In this document: positions 1 to 8,436 of the stretch, piece by piece
Layout: the number at the start of each line of letters is the position of its first letter
How positions within the stretch are numbered: position 1 is the stretch's first letter
Origin: Streptomyces sp. STR69
Lineage (GTDB): Bacteria > Actinomycetota > Actinomycetes > Streptomycetales > Streptomycetaceae
NCBI RefSeq assembly: GCF_024519455.1
Contig: NZ_JALJRY010000001.1
Coordinates: 136,972-200,971, forward strand
Reading direction: 5' to 3'
Length of the DNA: 64,000 nt
Notes under the pieces: generated by a model
Told to the model about the DNA's origin: nothing
Databases searched by the model: none
Seen by the model: the letters and a program-made list of their open reading frames with translations, nothing else
Position numbers and translations under genes: made by a program

Positions 1-738
1 GCACAGCAACCGCACGGACGACGACCAGTCCTCCGCCGCGAACCCCGCGTCCGCCGCCAACTGCTCCAACGCGTCCCGGTCGGCCTCGGCGGCAGCCTCC
101 AGCAGCACCACCCACGTCGGCACGGGCGACGGCGCCCACAGCTCGATCTCGTCGAACACGGGGTAGGAGTGCCCGGCGGCGGTGGTCCGCTCACCGTGCG
201 GCACCCCGTCGTGCAGCACGACCTCACCCCAGCGTCGCCCGGACGAGGGAAGCGGAATGGACAGCACCTCGATCCGCGCCGGATCCAGCCGCCGCCCCCA
301 CACCACCTCGGCCTCCCCCTCGGGAGAGAGCCGTACGGCCGCGCTGCCGAGGTCCATCCCGGCCGGTTCGCCCGCGGCGGTGACCCCGCCCGGCACCCGC
401 AGCCCGTACGCCTGCCAGGCCCGGCGGGCCAGCGGCCAGTCCTGGAGGGCGGTGGCCGCGATGCCCACGTTCCACCAGTCAGGTGCGCCGGCCTCCCGCT
501 CCAGCAGCGCGACGGCCCGCAGCCCGGCCGCCCGGGCCTGCTCCCAGTCGTGCCGGAACTTGTGCAGCAGGGCGAGGTTGAACCAGGACTCGGACAGCCA
601 GGGTTCAAGATCGGCGGCACGTGTCAGCAACGCGCCCGCGTCCTCGTAGCGACCGTCGCCGATCAGCGTGAACGCGCGGTCTGTGGCCTGCCGCCAGGAG
701 GCGGAGGGCCGGTGCCGTCCCTTGCCGAAGATCCTCAC
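1..738 (-). CDS. TPR-like repeat protein, 3' end cut by the window
   Basis: Read on the minus strand, an uninterrupted frame runs from a GTG at 738 to the window edge (246 codons seen). The start is MRIFGKGRHRPSASW, preceded by a purine-rich GGCGGGAA. The first half has helical repeat character: segments such as DGRYEDAGALLTRAADLEP and SWFNLALLHKFRHDWEQA fit tetratricopeptide repeats (residues about 20-120). The second half reads like a mixed alpha/beta domain of unknown role with no catalytic motif I recognise. No signal peptide or membrane segment is visible, so it is probably cytoplasmic, acting by protein-protein contact. It points the same way as the HD genes upstream with a 104-nt gap, so co-transcription is possible but not shown. 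The C-terminus is missing. Confidence 0.75.
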   Translation of the reverse strand, partial: MRIFGKGRHRPSASWRQATDRAFTLIGDGRYEDAGALLTRAADLEPWLSESWFNLALLHKFRHDWEQARAAGLRAVALLEREAGAPDWWNVGIAATALQDWPLARRAWQAYGLRVPGGVTAAGEPAGMDLGSAAVRLSPEGEAEVVWGRRLDPARIEVLSIPLPSSGRRWGEVVLHDGVPHGERTTAAGHSYPVFDEIELWAPSPVPTWVVLLEAAAEADRDALEQLAADAGFAAEDWSSSVRLLC

Positions 739-842
739 GATTCCCGCCTGCCAGTTCCGTTCAGTGGGCTGGCTCTGCCCCCGGACACCCTCTTCTTCGC
801 ATCCAACCACGTACGGCTGGGAGGGCGCTCATTACCCATGGG

Positions 843-2093
843 TTACCCAGCCGAGGGCAAGGTCAGACAGCCCCGGGAGAGCACCCGGGCCAGCGCTTCC
901 ACGACCTCGGGAGCGTAGTCCCCGGCGGTCCCGAGGCGCAGCTCCTCCAGCGCCTGGAGGGGCCCGCCGGGGCCTCCTGCCCGGGTTTTCTCCTCGTACG
1001 CGTTCACCGCCCGGACGATCCGCGCGGAGACCGGCTGCTCCCGGCACGGGTCGGCCTGCCGCTCCACGACGGCCGCCACCTGAGGACTCACCCCGGTCTG
1101 CCGTACGACGGCCCCGCCGAGCAGCGCTATCCGCCGCTGCTCGGTCAGGGGGAGTACGGCGGTGGCGCCGGCCGGTACCGGGTCGACGAGGCTGAGCTGG
1201 CCGATGTCGTGCATCAGGGCTGCGTACTCCAGGACGGTGAGGTGGGGTTCGGACAGTCCCATGTCCCGCCCGACCGCCTGACAGAGCGCGGCGACCCGGC
1301 GGGCGTGCCCGGCCGGGGTGTATCCGGCGATCTCGGTGGAGCGGGCGAGGGAGGTGATGGTCTGCCGGTACGTGTCCCGTACGGCCGCGTACCGCCGGAA
1401 GGACAGCTGGGTCAGCAGGAGCGGCACGGAGAAGACGGGCAGCGCCCACAGCCCCACGACGGCGACCGCGAGCGCCATCACCGCGCCGGTCGCGCAGACG
1501 GCGGACCCGATGCCGAGCATGCCCCGCAACTCGTCGCGGAGCAGCGGGCCGAAGGGCCAGCGGGTGCGGGAGTGGGCGAGCGCGGCGGCGAGCACGGCGT
1601 CGCAGAGCGCGGTGAGGGAGAGCAGCGCGAGCAGCAGGAGGGCGTAGGCGGGGCCGCCCCAGTGCCCGAACACCCCTTGGTTGTAAAGGGGTTGGAAGCA
1701 GACGGCGGCGAAGCCGACGGTCAGTACGCGGCGCGCCAGGTGGTCGGGGATACGGCTCTGGCCGCGCGCGATGTGCGGCACACAGCCCACGAGGGAGGCG
1801 GCGACGACCACGGTGACGACCTGGAAGACGCCGTGGTGGGTGGGCTGCCCGGCGTCGGCGCCGAGCAGCGCGTAGGAGAGGGCACCGGCGGCGCCGAGCG
1901 GGGCGGTCTCCCGGAGCCCGAGCCCGGGCGTGCCGGTCCAGCGGCTCAACTCCCCTACGGCGACGAGGAGTCCGAAGGCGAGGGCGACTCCGCGTTCTTC
2001 GAGGCCGGTCCAGAGGGTGAGGGCGAGGGAGGTGGTGGCGAGGAGGGCGGCGGAGGTGTGGATGAGGAGGAGAGGGAGTCGGGGCAGCGGCAT
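843..2093 (-). CDS. Membrane protein with degenerate HD-GYP-like domain
   Basis: A 416-aa protein. The first ~230 residues are a run of hydrophobic membrane segments; the C-terminal third is an HD-type phosphohydrolase domain. The metal-binding dyad is visible in LMHDIGQLSL, and an earlier conserved His in AGHARRVAALC fits the family. The GYP signature of HD-GYP c-di-GMP phosphodiesterases is absent: where it should be, the sequence reads VVERQADPCREQPVSARI. It lies 4 nt downstream of a complete HD-GYP gene with a similar layout, so the two look like diverged paralogues translated together. Known of the family: HD-GYP proteins hydrolyse c-di-GMP. Inferred: this copy has lost that activity or changed substrate, and may act as a partner or sensor. 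Confidence 0.8.
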   Translation of the reverse strand: MPLPRLPLLLIHTSAALLATTSLALTLWTGLEERGVALAFGLLVAVGELSRWTGTPGLGLRETAPLGAAGALSYALLGADAGQPTHHGVFQVVTVVVAASLVGCVPHIARGQSRIPDHLARRVLTVGFAAVCFQPLYNQGVFGHWGGPAYALLLLALLSLTALCDAVLAAALAHSRTRWPFGPLLRDELRGMLGIGSAVCATGAVMALAVAVVGLWALPVFSVPLLLTQLSFRRYAAVRDTYRQTITSLARSTEIAGYTPAGHARRVAALCQAVGRDMGLSEPHLTVLEYAALMHDIGQLSLVDPVPAGATAVLPLTEQRRIALLGGAVVRQTGVSPQVAAVVERQADPCREQPVSARIVRAVNAYEEKTRAGGPGGPLQALEELRLGTAGDYAPEVVEALARVLSRGCLTLPSAG

Positions 2094-2097
2094 GTCG

Positions 2098-3405
2098 TCA
2101 ACTCCTCATCGCACTGGAAACGGGCGGGCCGGGTGGGAAGAGGATGGGGGACTGGGCTTCGTCGGCGGTCACGGAGGGGTGCCATCCGCACCGGCCGAGG
2201 GCCCGGACCAACGCGCGAACCATCAAGGGGTCGAACTGCGTACCGGCACAGCGCGACAGCTCCTCCAGCGCGACGGACACCGGCCGGGCCCGTCGGTACG
2301 ACCGGGTCGACGTCATCGCGTCGAAGGCGTCGGCCACGGCAACGACCCGCGCGGACTCCGGGATCTGACTGCCCAGCAGTCCGTAGGGATACCCGCTGCC
2401 GTCGAGCCGTTCGTGGTGGTGCAGGACCGCCGCCCTGGCCTCCCCGAGGAAACCGATCCCGCGCACGATCTCGTGGCCGTACTCGGGATGCAGTTCGATC
2501 ACCCGCCGCTCCTCGGGAGTGAGCGGCCCGTCCTTGCGCAGCAACCGCGTGGGCACGCCCAGCTTTCCGACATCGTGCAGGATCCCGGCGAAGCGGAGGA
2601 CCTCCACCCGCGAGTCGTCCATCCCCAGCTCCCGCGCGATCATCATCGACGCCTGTCCGACCCGTTCACTGTGGCCGCGGGTGTACCCGTCCTTGATGTC
2701 GACGGCCTGGACGAGGGCGCGGATGGTGGCCTGGTGGGCGGCGTGTTCCCGGTGGTACTGGGCGAACACCCACCAGGACACCCCCATCGGCAGCAGCACG
2801 AGCAGCGCGGCGACCGGGCCGTAGGGGCTGCGCCACAGGACGGCCATCATCAGCCCGGCGAGCCCGTGCACGCCGATGGGCGCCAGGGACCGTAGAAACA
2901 GACCGCGCCAGGCCCGCCGTAGCGGCATCCGCTCGGCGAGCGCGAGGATCCCGCCGTCGAGGACGGTCAGGACCAGGCAGAAGGCGAGGACGGCGGCCAG
3001 GGCGGGCAGCAGGGCGTAGGGGAAGTCGGAGGCGACGACCGCGTTCCGGCCGCCCAGCGCCCAGTGCACGCGGGCCGCCGACCACACGGCGAGCGCGAGC
3101 TGCGCGGCCCGCCAGGTCCGCCGCAGCCAGGGCGAGCCCTCGTCGACGTGGGAGAACAGCGCGCCGGGCAGCGGTACGAGCGCGGCGGCGGGCGGCGGCA
3201 GGAGGAAGGCGGCGGCGAGCAGCACCGGGTAGAAGGTGCCCGCGAAGCGGCGCCGGGCGATCTGCTCGCAGCCGGCGTAGAGCGCCGCCAACAGCGCGAC
3301 CGCCCACCAGGGTGCGTGGACGGCCGGCAGCGGAAGCAGACAGAACAGGGCGCAGAGGACGACACAGAGGACGTACGCACGTGCCCGTGCCGGTGTCGCC
3401 TCCAT
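2098..3405 (-). CDS. Membrane HD-GYP domain phosphodiesterase, putative c-di-GMP hydrolase
   Basis: A 435-aa protein starting at an ATG with a weak GGGCG ribosome site. About seven hydrophobic segments fill residues 10-220, followed by a complete HD-GYP domain (about 225-420). Visible motifs are GHSERVG, ILHDVGKLGVP (the HD pair), HPEYGHEI, HHHERLDGSGYP (HHE plus GYP) and VADAFDAMTS. These are the metal-binding and signature residues of HD-GYP enzymes, which degrade cyclic di-GMP to GMP or pGpG. In Streptomyces c-di-GMP controls entry into development through BldD and the WhiG system, so a membrane sensor-effector role is plausible. The membrane half has no ligand-binding domain I can name. 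It is followed after 4 nt by a degenerate paralogue and is probably the first gene of that pair. Confidence 0.88.
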   Translation of the reverse strand: MEATPARARAYVLCVVLCALFCLLPLPAVHAPWWAVALLAALYAGCEQIARRRFAGTFYPVLLAAAFLLPPPAAALVPLPGALFSHVDEGSPWLRRTWRAAQLALAVWSAARVHWALGGRNAVVASDFPYALLPALAAVLAFCLVLTVLDGGILALAERMPLRRAWRGLFLRSLAPIGVHGLAGLMMAVLWRSPYGPVAALLVLLPMGVSWWVFAQYHREHAAHQATIRALVQAVDIKDGYTRGHSERVGQASMMIARELGMDDSRVEVLRFAGILHDVGKLGVPTRLLRKDGPLTPEERRVIELHPEYGHEIVRGIGFLGEARAAVLHHHERLDGSGYPYGLLGSQIPESARVVAVADAFDAMTSTRSYRRARPVSVALEELSRCAGTQFDPLMVRALVRALGRCGWHPSVTADEAQSPILFPPGPPVSSAMRS

Positions 3406-3520
3406 GGCTGACGCCCTTCCCCCCGACCATGCCTGTCCAGGCCGAGGAGCCTAGGGCGATCAGGGGGAGGGCGCGGCCGTATCACCCGCGGATTAGCACA
3501 TTCGAGTGACGACAGCCCGT

Positions 3521-3823
3521 TCAGGACTCCTGCGGGGAAGCCGCCACATCATGCTCGGGCACGACCTGCCCGGACCGGATCATCTCCAGGCGTCCCATCA
3601 CCTTGGAGCGGAGGTCCGACGGCACGTCGTCCTGCCCGCAGCACCGCTTCACGAGCTTCTTCACGGCCTGTTCGAGGCCGTACTTCTCCAGGCACGGCGA
3701 GCACTCCTCGAAGTGCACCTCGAACTTGGTGCAGTCCGCGTCCGGCATCTCCCGGTCCAGGAACTCGTAGAGATGCGCCAGGACTTCACTGCAGTCCGTC
3801 TCGTGATGGTCACCGCAGCTCAT
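3521..3823 (-). CDS. rsrA: Anti-sigma factor RsrA (zinc-binding thiol switch)
   Basis: A 100-aa ZAS-family anti-sigma factor that binds and inactivates sigma-R in the reduced, zinc-bound state and releases it when disulfides form. All expected residues are present: Cys3, Cys11, Cys31, His37, Cys41, Cys44, Cys61 and Cys62. The core zinc/redox motif is H37-x3-C41-x2-C44. Its ATG overlaps the sigR stop by 4 nt, so the pair is translationally coupled and made from the sigR promoters. From established knowledge of S. coelicolor RsrA, Cys11, Cys41 and Cys44 with His37 are the critical switch residues. Nothing is missing here, so a normal switch is expected. The C-terminal tail is short and charged. 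Confidence 0.97.
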   Translation of the reverse strand: MSCGDHHETDCSEVLAHLYEFLDREMPDADCTKFEVHFEECSPCLEKYGLEQAVKKLVKRCCGQDDVPSDLRSKVMGRLEMIRSGQVVPEHDVAASPQES

Positions 3824-4668
3824 GAGCCCGAGCCTTTCGCTTCATTCGACTCTCCGGCACCGGCCGGGACCAGCCCGCGGTCACGCGCGTAGTCCTCGAG
3901 CATGCCGCGCAGTTGACGGCGGCCCCGGTGCAGCCGGGACATCACCGTACCGATGGGTGTCCCCATGATGTCCGCGATCTCCTTGTACGCAAAGCCCTCT
4001 ACGTCAGCGAGATACACGGCGATACGGAATTCCTCCGGGATGGCCTGGAGGGCTTCCTTCACATCCGAGTCGGGCAGGTGGTCGAGCGCCTGCGACTCGG
4101 CGGAGCGCAGACCCGTCGACATGTGCGACTCGGCACGCGCCAGCTGCCAGTCCTCGATCTCCTCGGCCGCGGAGCGCTGGGGTTCACGCTGCTTCTTGCG
4201 GTACGAGTTGATGAACGTGTTGGTGAGGATCCGGTACAGCCACGCCTTGAGGTTGGTGCCCTCACGGAACTGGTGGAAGGACGCGTACGCCTTGGCGTAC
4301 GTCTCCTGCACCAGGTCCTCGGCGTCGGCCGGGTTGCGGGTCATGCGCAGCGCGGCCGAGTACATCTGGTCGAGGAATTCGAGCGCGTCCCGCTCGAAGC
4401 GCGCACTGCGCTCCGTCGTGGACTCCGTGCTCGTGCCCTGGCCCTCGGGCTGCTCCGCCTGGCCGTGTTCGGTCCCTGCGTCGGTACCGGGAACCGGACC
4501 CACCTCCTCAAGATTCCGGGCAGCACCGAAGCCGATGCCACCAGAATCGGAGGATAGACGACGATCCGGTCCGCCCGCCGCCCCAATGGGGGTGGCCTTG
4601 GTCGCGTGCAGCACCGACCAGTCCAGGTCGGAGCGGCTGCTACGGGCCGGGCAGAAGGTCGAACCCAT
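3820..4668 (-). CDS. sigR: ECF sigma factor sigma-R, long (sigma-R') and short forms
   Basis: Group IV sigma factor of the disulfide-stress response. Two starts are readable. The GTG at 4503 gives a 227-aa protein, the size of known sigma-R. The ATG at 4668 ([11 protein letters not shown]), preceded by GAAAGGAAG at good spacing, adds exactly 55 residues, the known size of the unstable induced isoform sigma-R'. A still longer open frame to 4761 lacks support because it would run through the promoter. Region 2 ([16 protein letters not shown], then [20 protein letters not shown]) and region 4 ([26 protein letters not shown]) are intact. Its stop overlaps the rsrA start. Transcription from the sigma-R promoter at 4707-4733 includes the long start, giving positive autoregulation plus an unstable isoform that I recall is removed by ClpP proteases. 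Confidence 0.96.
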   Translation of the reverse strand: MGSTFCPARSSRSDLDWSVLHATKATPIGAAGGPDRRLSSDSGGIGFGAARNLEEVGPVPGTDAGTEHGQAEQPEGQGTSTESTTERSARFERDALEFLDQMYSAALRMTRNPADAEDLVQETYAKAYASFHQFREGTNLKAWLYRILTNTFINSYRKKQREPQRSAAEEIEDWQLARAESHMSTGLRSAESQALDHLPDSDVKEALQAIPEEFRIAVYLADVEGFAYKEIADIMGTPIGTVMSRLHRGRRQLRGMLEDYARDRGLVPAGAGESNEAKGSGS

Positions 4669-4706
4669 GCGGCGGACTTCCTTTCTACGACTCTCTGTGC
4701 CCTTCA

Positions 4707-4733
4707 CAACAGTGGTAAGGGTCCCGGCATTCC
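4707..4733 (-). promoter_or_regulatory. Sigma-R-dependent promoter of sigR (p2 type)
   Basis: On the minus strand GGAAT (4733-4729) is followed after exactly 18 nt by GTTG (4710-4707), the full sigma-R consensus. Transcription should start near 4700, about 30 nt before the long sigR start at 4668. The -35 lies just past the stop of the upstream hydrolase gene (4740), so any constitutive sigR promoter must be inside or beyond that gene. Confidence 0.9.
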
Positions 4734-4739
4734 CGCCCG

Positions 4740-5381
4740 TTACCCGACCGTTCGAGTCCACTCCACCACGCGCCCCGTGATGATCTCCAGAGCCCTGTCC
4801 TGACCGATCTCCGCCCGCTTCGGCACCGCGAACCCATGATCGCCGTACGGCACCTCGACCAGCTCGAAGTCGCCCTCCGGGAACTCCGCCGGTTTCCCGA
4901 AGGGGTCGTTGCCACCCTGGACGACGAGCGTGGGCACCCCGGCCCCGAGCAGTTCGCCGGCCCGCGACTTCTCCGGCTTACCCGGCGGATGCAGCGGGAA
5001 GCTCAGGGCGAGGACCGCGGCGGCGCCCAGCTCCGTAGCCGTACGACAGGCCACGCGCGCTCCGGCGCTACGGCCCCCGGAGACCACGGGCAGGCCGGGC
5101 TTCGCGACGGCCGGCCAGATCCCCCGCCACCCCACGTCCAGCGTCTTCGGCGCGGGCGCCACCTTCTTGCCCGCCACCCGCCACGGCTGCTCGACCAGCG
5201 CGACGGTCACGCCGTGCGCGGGGAGGACGGTCGCGAGGGCCTGGAGGTCACGCGCCTCGATGCCACCGCCGGCCCCATGGCTGACGGCGAGGACGAGCCG
5301 CGCCTTCTCGGCCGGGTGCCAGGTGATGCGGGCGTCCCCCGCGTCGGTCTCGACGATCTCGATGATCTCGCTGGAAGTCAC
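4740..5381 (-). CDS. Alpha/beta hydrolase family protein (dienelactone hydrolase/KANL3-Tex30 like)
   Basis: A 213-aa predicted cytoplasmic alpha/beta hydrolase starting at GTG. The nucleophile elbow is [17 protein letters not shown] (GGRSAG fits G-x-S-x-G), the early HG-type strand is [17 protein letters not shown], and a late GNDPFG followed by YGDHGFAVP supplies the likely acid Asp and catalytic His. The layout (short, few lid elements, DHGF near the C-terminus) resembles the KANL3/Tex30 and dienelactone hydrolase-like group. Substrate unknown. It starts 1 nt after the SRAP stop, so the two form an operon that reads on toward sigR; its stop sits 7 nt before the sigR -35 box. I cannot tell whether read-through feeds sigR. 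Confidence 0.82.
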   Translation of the reverse strand: MTSSEIIEIVETDAGDARITWHPAEKARLVLAVSHGAGGGIEARDLQALATVLPAHGVTVALVEQPWRVAGKKVAPAPKTLDVGWRGIWPAVAKPGLPVVSGGRSAGARVACRTATELGAAAVLALSFPLHPPGKPEKSRAGELLGAGVPTLVVQGGNDPFGKPAEFPEGDFELVEVPYGDHGFAVPKRAEIGQDRALEIITGRVVEWTRTVG

Positions 5382-5382
5382 G

Positions 5383-6198
5383 TCAGAAGAGTGTGCCCTC
5401 CTCGGGCCCCTCCAGTTCCTTCAGCAGCTCCGGTCCGTTGTTGCGGACATTGCTGACGGCCGTGGACACCGGGTAGGCGCGCAGCAGCCCGGCGGGCGGC
5501 GGGGCGAGCAGCTCGCGCAGTTCGTCGGGTTCGGTGCGGGCCGGGTCGAGCCAGGCGTCCCAGCGGTCCGGGGTGAGCATCAGGGGCATCCGCGGGTGGA
5601 TGTCGGCGAGCGCGTACGGCCCGTCGGCGGGGGCGACCGCGAGCGGGGTCGTCTCCGCCTCGGTGGTGATCACCGAGCAGGTGACCCACCAGGACAGCGG
5701 ATGGTCGTCGGGCAGCGTCCGGTCCCGCCAGAACTCGTACAGCCCGGCCATCGCGAACACCGACCCGTCGGCGGGCAGCACGAAATACGGCTGTTTCCGC
5801 TGCCGCTTCTTCTTGCCCTCGACCTCCAGCTCCCGCTCGTCCTTGGCCGTGACCCACTCGTAGTAGCCGTCAGCGGGGATGATGCAGCGCCGGGTCGAGA
5901 AGGCGCGACGGTACGACGGCTTCTCGTGCACGGTCTCCGCGCGGGCGTTGATCATCCGGGCGGCGCCCTCCGGGGTCTTCGACCAGCTCGGCACGAGTCC
6001 CCACTTCAGCTTCCGCAGCTGGCGAACCGGCTTCGGGCTGTCCGCGTCCTTAAGTGGACGGTCGAGGACTGCATAGACCTCTTTGGTCGGGGCCACGTTG
6101 TAGTCGGGGGCCAGAACCTCCTCGGGCTCCCACTTCTCGATCTCAAAGACTCCTGCGAGATCCTCGGGCCCACGACTCGCTGCATACCGTCCGCACAT
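5383..6198 (-). CDS. SOS response-associated peptidase (SRAP/HMCES/YedK family)
   Basis: A 271-aa protein starting at the ATG of MCGRYAAS, which places the catalytic Cys at position 2 after Met removal. This Cys fixes the start: upstream in-frame codons would bury it. Other family residues are visible: the Asn in DYNVAPT, the Glu in PADGYYEW, and the His in DIHPRMPLML. Known of the family: HMCES/YedK covalently captures abasic sites in single-stranded DNA through Cys2, protecting them during replication. Residues about 150-175 carry a basic stretch (KKKRQRKQ) that may aid DNA contact. It is divergent from the membrane protease gene (50-nt gap) and co-directional with the hydrolase and sigR. 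Confidence 0.93.
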   Translation of the reverse strand: MCGRYAASRGPEDLAGVFEIEKWEPEEVLAPDYNVAPTKEVYAVLDRPLKDADSPKPVRQLRKLKWGLVPSWSKTPEGAARMINARAETVHEKPSYRRAFSTRRCIIPADGYYEWVTAKDERELEVEGKKKRQRKQPYFVLPADGSVFAMAGLYEFWRDRTLPDDHPLSWWVTCSVITTEAETTPLAVAPADGPYALADIHPRMPLMLTPDRWDAWLDPARTEPDELRELLAPPPAGLLRAYPVSTAVSNVRNNGPELLKELEGPEEGTLF

Positions 6199-6248
6199 AC
6201 GTGCCAGACTGCCAGATTCGACGACCAGCACGGGAGCCTCCGCCACCC

Positions 6249-6971
6249 ATGGACAGCACCGCAATCGCCTCGATACCCGCCCTCTGGGACGAGGTCTTCG
6301 GCAGCCAGCCCGACCCGGATCTGTGGGTGGTGATCGCCACCATGGTCGCCGCGCTCGCCGTGGTCGTCCCGCACGGACTGTGGCGCCTCTCCCGCAACGC
6401 CATCACCATCGCCCACGAGGGCGGCCACGGCCTGGTGGCCCTCCTCACCGGCCGCACCCTCACCGGCATCCGCCTGCACTCCGACACCAGCGGCCTCACC
6501 GTCAGCCGGGGCAAGCCGCACGGCCTCGGCATGATCCTCACGGCAGCCGCCGGCTACACCGCTCCCCCACTCCTGGGCCTGGGCGGCGCGGCCCTCCTGG
6601 GCGCCGGCCACATCACCCTCCTGCTGTGGCTGTCGACCCTCCTGCTGATCGCCATGCTGGTGATGATCCGCAACGCGTACGGCGCCCTCACGGTGATCCT
6701 GAGCGGCGCGGCCTTCCTGCTCGTGTCGTGGCTGACGGGTCCCCAGGTGCAGGCGGCGTTCGCGTATGCGGTGGTGTGGTTCTTGCTGCTGGGCGGCGTG
6801 CGTCCCGCGTTCGAGTTGCAGGCGAAGAGGTCAAGGGGCGGCGCGGGCGACTCGGACGCGGATCAACTGGCGCGGCTGACGCACGTACCGGCGGGCTTGT
6901 GGTTGTTCCTCTTCCACCTGGTATCCCTGTGCTCGCTGATAGGCGGCGGCAGGTGGTTGTTGGAATTGTGA
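6249..6971 (+). CDS. M50-like site-2 membrane metalloprotease
   Basis: A 240-aa integral membrane protein starting MDSTAIASIP. HEGGH (residues 56-60, in ITIAHEGGHGLVALLTG) is an HExxH zinc site inside a hydrophobic segment, as in site-2/M50B proteases. Several more membrane helices follow, and DSDADQLARL near residue 190 could supply the third zinc ligand. It is close to the minimal M50 fold, with no PDZ or CBS domain. Such enzymes cleave membrane-spanning substrates, often anti-sigma factors, but the substrate cannot be read here; RsrA nearby is soluble, so an unlikely target. It is divergent from the SRAP gene. A dispersed GC-rich repeat follows the stop codon. Confidence 0.82.
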   Translation: MDSTAIASIPALWDEVFGSQPDPDLWVVIATMVAALAVVVPHGLWRLSRNAITIAHEGGHGLVALLTGRTLTGIRLHSDTSGLTVSRGKPHGLGMILTAAAGYTAPPLLGLGGAALLGAGHITLLLWLSTLLLIAMLVMIRNAYGALTVILSGAAFLLVSWLTGPQVQAAFAYAVVWFLLLGGVRPAFELQAKRSRGGAGDSDADQLARLTHVPAGLWLFLFHLVSLCSLIGGGRWLLEL

Positions 6972-6974
6972 CAA

Positions 6975-7075
6975 GCCCCGGAGGGGCACGTCACCAGGGG
7001 CGCGGGGCTGTGTCTATTTGCGGCTCCGCCGCGCGGGCGCGACCAGCCACGACGGCGCAGCACCCGAAAGACGGC
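6975..7075. repeat. Streptomyces dispersed intergenic repeat (type 1)
   Basis: The segment just past the protease stop contains GGGGCGCGGGGCTGTGTC, GCGGCTCCGCCGCG and GCGCGACCAGCCACGACG. I recognise this combination from many Streptomyces intergenic regions; it can form several GC-rich hairpins and may act as a terminator or be a non-coding mobile remnant. Recognition is from memory, not a search. Confidence 0.6.
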
Positions 7076-7095
7076 CTACTTATACAGTGGGTCAC

Positions 7096-8424
7096 ATGGC
7101 CCCGAACAACGACCAAACCGCCCTCTGGCCCGCTCCCCACGCGCGCGGAGCCGTCGACGCGACGGTTCACGTCCCGGGGTCCAAGTCCGTCACCAACCGC
7201 GCCCTGGTCCTCGCCGCCCTCGCCAGCGAACCGGGCTGGCTGCGCCGCCCCCTCCGCTCCCGGGACACCCTCCTCATGGCCGGCGCCCTGCGCGCGATGG
7301 GCGTGGGCATCGAGGAAGGCGTAGGGACGGAAAAGGGCTCCGGCGAGTTCTGGCGGGTCATCCCCTCGGGCCTGCACGGCCCGGCCACGGTAGACGTCGG
7401 CAACGCGGGCACCGTGATGCGCTTCCTCCCCCCCGTCGCCGCGCTCGCCGACGGCCCCATCCGCTTCGACGGCGACCCGAGGTCGTACGAACGCCCCCTG
7501 AACGGCGTCATCGACGCCCTGCGCGTACTAGGCGCCCGCATCGACGACGACGGCCGGGGCGCGCTGCCCCTGACGGTGCACGGCGGGGGCGCGCTGGACG
7601 GCGGCCCGGTGGAGATCGACGCGTCGTCCTCGTCGCAGTTCGTGTCGGCGCTCCTTCTCTCGGGCCCCCGCTTCAACATGGGCGTCGAGGTCCGCCACAT
7701 CGGTTCCTCGCTGCCCTCCCTCCCGCACATCCGCATGACCGTCGACATGCTGCGCGCGGTCGGCGCCCAGGTGGACACTCCGGAGTCGGGCGGCGAGCCG
7801 AACGTCTGGCGGGTGACCCCGGGCGCGCTGCTGGGCCGGGACCTGACGGTGGAGCCGGATCTGTCCAACGCGCAGCCGTTCCTCGCGGCGGCGCTGGTGG
7901 CCGGCGGCAAGGTCGTCGTACCGGACTGGCCGACGCGGACGACGCAGCCCGGTGACCGGCTGCGGGAGATCTTCACCGAGATGGGTGGTTCCTGCGAACT
8001 CACCGAGTACGGGCTGGAGTTCACCGGTTCGGGTGCGATCCACGGTATCGATGTGGACCTGAGTGAGGTCGGCGAGCTGACCCCGGGCATCGCGGCCGTG
8101 GCCGCCCTCGCGGACTCGCCGTCCACGCTCCGGGGCGTCTCGCATCTCCGGCTGCACGAGACGGACCGGCTGGCCGCGCTCACCAAGGAGATCAACGAGC
8201 TGGGCGGCGATGTGACCGAGACCGCCGACGGTCTGCACATCCGCCCGCGCCGCCTGCACGGCGGGATCTTCCACACCTACGAGGACCACCGGATGGCGAC
8301 GGCCGGGGCGATCATCGGCCTCGCGGTCGAGGGTGTGCAGATCGAGAACGTGGCGACGACCGCGAAGACCCTCCCGGACTTTCCCGACCTGTGGACCGGG
8401 ATGCTCGGGAGCGATGGGGCGTAG
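7096..8424 (+). CDS. aroA: 3-phosphoshikimate 1-carboxyvinyltransferase (EPSP synthase)
   Basis: The 442-aa sixth enzyme of the shikimate pathway, joining phosphoenolpyruvate to shikimate-3-phosphate to make EPSP. The substrate-binding lysine motif PGSKSVTNR lies at residues 27-35; GNAGTVMRFLPP, the serine-rich phosphate site SSSSQFVSALL, PDLSNAQPFLAAALV and HETDRLAALTKEI follow in the usual order. The ATG at 7096 is preceded in frame by GTG at 7087, a possible alternative. A Gly/Glu-rich insert (residues about 70-85) is a minor Streptomyces-type feature. It is 12 nt upstream of rsgA, a pairing also found in mycobacteria (aroA-Rv3228). Cytoplasmic and probably essential without external aromatic amino acids. 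Confidence 0.97.
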   Translation: MAPNNDQTALWPAPHARGAVDATVHVPGSKSVTNRALVLAALASEPGWLRRPLRSRDTLLMAGALRAMGVGIEEGVGTEKGSGEFWRVIPSGLHGPATVDVGNAGTVMRFLPPVAALADGPIRFDGDPRSYERPLNGVIDALRVLGARIDDDGRGALPLTVHGGGALDGGPVEIDASSSSQFVSALLLSGPRFNMGVEVRHIGSSLPSLPHIRMTVDMLRAVGAQVDTPESGGEPNVWRVTPGALLGRDLTVEPDLSNAQPFLAAALVAGGKVVVPDWPTRTTQPGDRLREIFTEMGGSCELTEYGLEFTGSGAIHGIDVDLSEVGELTPGIAAVAALADSPSTLRGVSHLRLHETDRLAALTKEINELGGDVTETADGLHIRPRRLHGGIFHTYEDHRMATAGAIIGLAVEGVQIENVATTAKTLPDFPDLWTGMLGSDGA

Positions 8425-8436
8425 GGGACTCACGCC

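Noticed and set aside
1209..2522. A 437-codon plus-strand open frame over the HD genes
   Set aside because: Shadow of the HD and HD-GYP coding frames; Gly/Glu-rich and no known motif.
4669..4761. Longer sigR start at 4761
   Set aside because: The extension would span the sigma-R -35/-10 boxes and lacks a ribosome site.
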